Part shown: in pieces, positions 14,599-16,166 of the stretch | Numbering within the stretch: position 1 is the stretch's first letter | Layout: every line of letters starts with the position of its first letter | Program-made: the position numbers and the translations under genes | Notes under the pieces: generated by a model | Seen by the model: the letters and a program-made list of their open reading frames with translations, nothing else | What the model was told of the DNA's origin: nothing | The model's database searches: none | Assembly (NCBI GenBank): GCA_937127205.1 | Contig: CAKZLS010000310.1 | Span: forward strand, 1 to 16,166 | Source of the DNA: an uncultured Rhodospirillales bacterium | GTDB lineage: Bacteria > Pseudomonadota > Alphaproteobacteria > Rhodospirillales > Defluviicoccaceae | Length of the DNA: 16,166 nt | Direction of reading: 5' to 3'

Positions 14599-15735
14599 TT
14601 AGCGGACGTACAAGTGTACTTCGTTTGTCGTCGCGTTCGGGCTTGTGCTGGCAAGCATGGCAATCCGGCTTGGCGGCAGGCCCATGTCCACCAGCGAGCG
14701 CATCACATTCTCCGCCTGGCGGCGGACTTTGGTCGATTCGAGCGAAACCCGCGCCGCGCCGCCACGGGAAGGCGCCACGGCTACCAGGTCGATGTTGGCA
14801 TCGGGACGCCGGTCGAGCACTTTGCTGACGGCGTTGTAGACGGCTTGCTCGTAGGGAACATCGGGACGATCGAAGCGGATCACCACCAACGGCCGCCGGT
14901 CCCTGATATCAGCTGAGGGCAGCGCACCGCCGAGAGCGGGACCACTGCCCGCGGTGGAGGAGAAGATCGCCTGATTGATCAGGCTGGCGCCATAGATCTG
15001 GCCGCTACGGATGCCGGAAGCGAGGAGGTTCAGGTTGCTCCGCTCCGTCGAAACATATTCGGTCTGACGGCGGATATCCTCGCTCAACTCGCTGAGCAGG
15101 CGATCGACGATGATTGCGGTCTGATCGACCTCGTCCTGCAGGATGGCCAAATTGCGATGGTCTTCGTCGACCGCGCCCGAGACCTGAAAGGTGGCGCGCA
15201 CCGACTCTCCGAGGAATGACGACATGGTCGAGTCCCCGGTGACCGCGGTGCCGAGCTGATTCAATTCGCCGATATCGGCCGAGAGCCGGTCGAGGTCCGA
15301 CTTGGCGGCGTTGAATTGTTGGACCAGGATGGGATTTCCCGGCGTTGTGCCGACCTGTAGACGCGTGTTGATGGCGGCGACGGTGCCGTGATAGCGCTGC
15401 GAGTCTTCGATGATCTTTCTGCGCACCTGCTGGAGCTGATCATTGTGCTCGGTGACAGAGGTCTGCAAACGTTGCAGCTCCTCTTGCATATCCTGTACTT
15501 GCTTCCCGACGAACGTCCCCGTTGGGCCACCCATCGTCACACCCGGCGGCTCGAAACTGGACGTGCCCAGTATCGGAGGCTGGGTACCGCCTCCCGCGGA
15601 CGCGGTGGAATAATACGGGCTGCCCGCAGCCGGAGCGGTGTCACCCATCTGTCCGGGTTCCGAAGGCCACAGCGCGCAACCTGAAAGTAGGGATACGGCC
15701 GCCACCGTGACCGCCTGCAACCTCAACACAGCCAT
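14599..15735 (-). CDS. Coiled-coil lipoprotein with OmpA-like C-terminal domain
   Basis: 378-residue envelope protein. The lipobox LLSGC (16-20) ends a signal peptide, so Cys20 is expected to carry lipids. A low-complexity Gly/Ser/Pro stretch (27-75) is followed by long heptad helices (about 78-125 and 140-240). The C-terminal 100 residues (LVVIRFDRPDVPYEQAVYNAV ... RRQAENVMRSLVDMGLPPSRI) have the beta-alpha-beta pattern of OmpA-like peptidoglycan-binding domains, although the usual TD-GS motif is absent. It probably spans the periplasm and reaches the cell wall; its partner is unknown. ATG 15735 has only a weak ribosome site (AAAGG, about 11 bases). Downstream gpt follows on the same strand. 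Confidence 0.82.
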   Translation of the reverse strand: MAVLRLQAVTVAAVSLLSGCALWPSEPGQMGDTAPAAGSPYYSTASAGGGTQPPILGTSSFEPPGVTMGGPTGTFVGKQVQDMQEELQRLQTSVTEHNDQLQQVRRKIIEDSQRYHGTVAAINTRLQVGTTPGNPILVQQFNAAKSDLDRLSADIGELNQLGTAVTGDSTMSSFLGESVRATFQVSGAVDEDHRNLAILQDEVDQTAIIVDRLLSELSEDIRRQTEYVSTERSNLNLLASGIRSGQIYGASLINQAIFSSTAGSGPALGGALPSADIRDRRPLVVIRFDRPDVPYEQAVYNAVSKVLDRRPDANIDLVAVAPSRGGAARVSLESTKVRRQAENVMRSLVDMGLPPSRIAMLASTSPNATTNEVHLYVR

Positions 15736-15995
15736 ATATCAAACTTACCTTTGATTATTGGGATCTAGCGCCTCAAAGCTGACAACTATTTCGGGATCTG
15801 TAAATAAACATCTCGCGTTAGATGGGCTAGATACTAGACTGGAGATATTAACAGAACAAGAATCCTTTTGGATCTTATGGTTGCGACGATGCCGCTGGGG
15901 AAACAGATGCTCTTGCCCTCCCCTCGCCTCTACGCTAGTGTCCCGACTTTCCGGTCACAGCAGCGAATCGTCAGCAGCCTACTGACCGGTGTAAA
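15736..15995. other. AT-richer intergenic region before the tRNA, with inverted repeat
   Basis: 260 bases with lower G/C content than the flanking genes. No gene is evident. CCGGTCA (15951-15957) and TGACCGG (15983-15989) form a seven-base inverted repeat with a 25-base spacer, ending six bases before the tRNA. An alternative five-base hairpin, GTCAG (15970-15974) with CTGAC (15982-15986), shares its right arm. These could be operator-like or a transcript leader; a clear tRNA promoter is not seen. Confidence 0.35.
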
Positions 15996-16072
15996 GCGCC
16001 CGTAGCTCAATTGGATAGAGCGTCTGACTACGGATCAGGAGGTTGGGAGTTCGAGTCTTCCCGGGCGCGCCA
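15996..16072 (+). tRNA. tRNA-Arg (anticodon ACG)
   Basis: A 77-base cloverleaf with encoded CCA. The acceptor stem GCGCCCG (15996-16002) pairs with CGGGCGC (16062-16068), followed by discriminator G and CCA. The D arm is GCTC...GAGC, the anticodon stem TCTGA/TCAGG (one wobble) holds loop CTACGGA with anticodon ACG (decoding CGU and, after A-to-I editing, CGC and CGA), and the T arm GGGAG-TTCGAGT-CTTCC is complete with one wobble. The reading agrees with a single bacterial tRNA-Arg(ACG). Confidence 0.97.
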
Positions 16073-16140
16073 TTGCTTCAGGAATGGTCGCACTATCATG
16101 CGAAAAGCAGTTCGAACTTTGTTCGAACGGGCGCGCCATT
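16062..16140 (+). repeat. Duplicated tRNA 3' end (13-base direct repeat)
   Basis: CGGGCGCGCCATT occurs at 16062-16074, covering the tRNA acceptor stem and CCA plus two bases, and again exactly at 16128-16140, 66 bases later. Such partial copies of a tRNA 3' end are the usual trace of site-specific integration or excision by an element using the tRNA gene as attachment site. No integrase is visible within this window. Confidence 0.6.
16110..16128 (+). other. Hairpin of two palindromes next to the repeat
   Basis: Two copies of the self-complementary octamer GTTCGAAC (16110-16117 and 16121-16128) separated by TTT form an eight-base-pair stem with a three-base loop. Each octamer resembles the T-loop sequence of a tRNA. 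It abuts the second copy of the tRNA 3' end and could be a terminator of the tRNA transcript (without T-tract), or part of an attachment site. Confidence 0.5.
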
Positions 16141-16166
16141 TCCCATAAATTTTCCTGATTACGCAC

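Noticed and set aside
15758..15985. 75-codon plus-strand frame before the tRNA
   Set aside because: Non-ATG start, no ribosome site, serine/leucine-rich random-looking translation with no motif.

Overview
The window looks like chromosomal DNA of a GC-rich alphaproteobacterium, possibly near the Rhodospirillales. Reasons: the strong G/C bias at third codon positions, the long two-domain dCTP deaminase typical of alphaproteobacteria, a ccoI-ccoS pair of the high-affinity cbb3 oxidase pathway, and bacterial-type tRNA-Arg(ACG). The genus is inference only. No CRISPR array, transposase or integrase is visible.

Layout. 1-1236: 3' part of the copper ATPase gene ccoI overlapping ccoS, both for cbb3 oxidase assembly. 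1237-1623: a gap with a well-placed ribosome site and ATG that run into a G9 tract; losing one G would open an 89-codon frame. 1624-2529 (-): a transglutaminase-like protein. 2530-3255: mostly non-coding, with two minus-strand frames that read like gene remnants. 3256-8885 (+): six consecutive membrane or stress genes: a four-segment membrane protein with a helical middle, a Pmp3/YqaE peptide shorter than 60 residues, a two-segment protein that resembles the first module of the first gene, a DUF2252 protein, an ArsB/NhaD-type ion transporter and a double universal-stress protein. The last three are spaced by about 22 bases and are probably one operon. 8984-9739 (-): a secreted Sel1-repeat protein with its own terminator. 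9967-10854 (-): a voltage-gated sodium channel of the NaChBac/NavAb type. 10930-12102 (-): a dCTP deaminase, divergent from panB-panC (12281-14020, +), the first and last steps of pantoate/pantothenate synthesis. 14037-14504 (-): xanthine phosphoribosyltransferase, converging on panC with 16 bases between. 14599-15735 (-): a coiled-coil lipoprotein with an OmpA-like tail. 15996-16072 (+): tRNA-Arg(ACG), whose last bases are repeated 66 bases downstream.

How the parts fit. The most coherent group is 3256-8885. It combines membrane-stress peptides, a cation/anion transporter and a stress protein, and suggests a module for membrane-potential or ionic stress. The sodium channel gene lies about 1.1 kb beyond it on the other strand, so a sodium link is possible but unproven. 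The rest is housekeeping: nucleotide metabolism (dcd, gpt), coenzyme A precursor synthesis (panB, panC) and envelope upkeep. Best candidates for something undescribed: the six-gene membrane cassette, the G-tract reading frame, and the duplicated tRNA 3' end, which may be an attachment-site scar.
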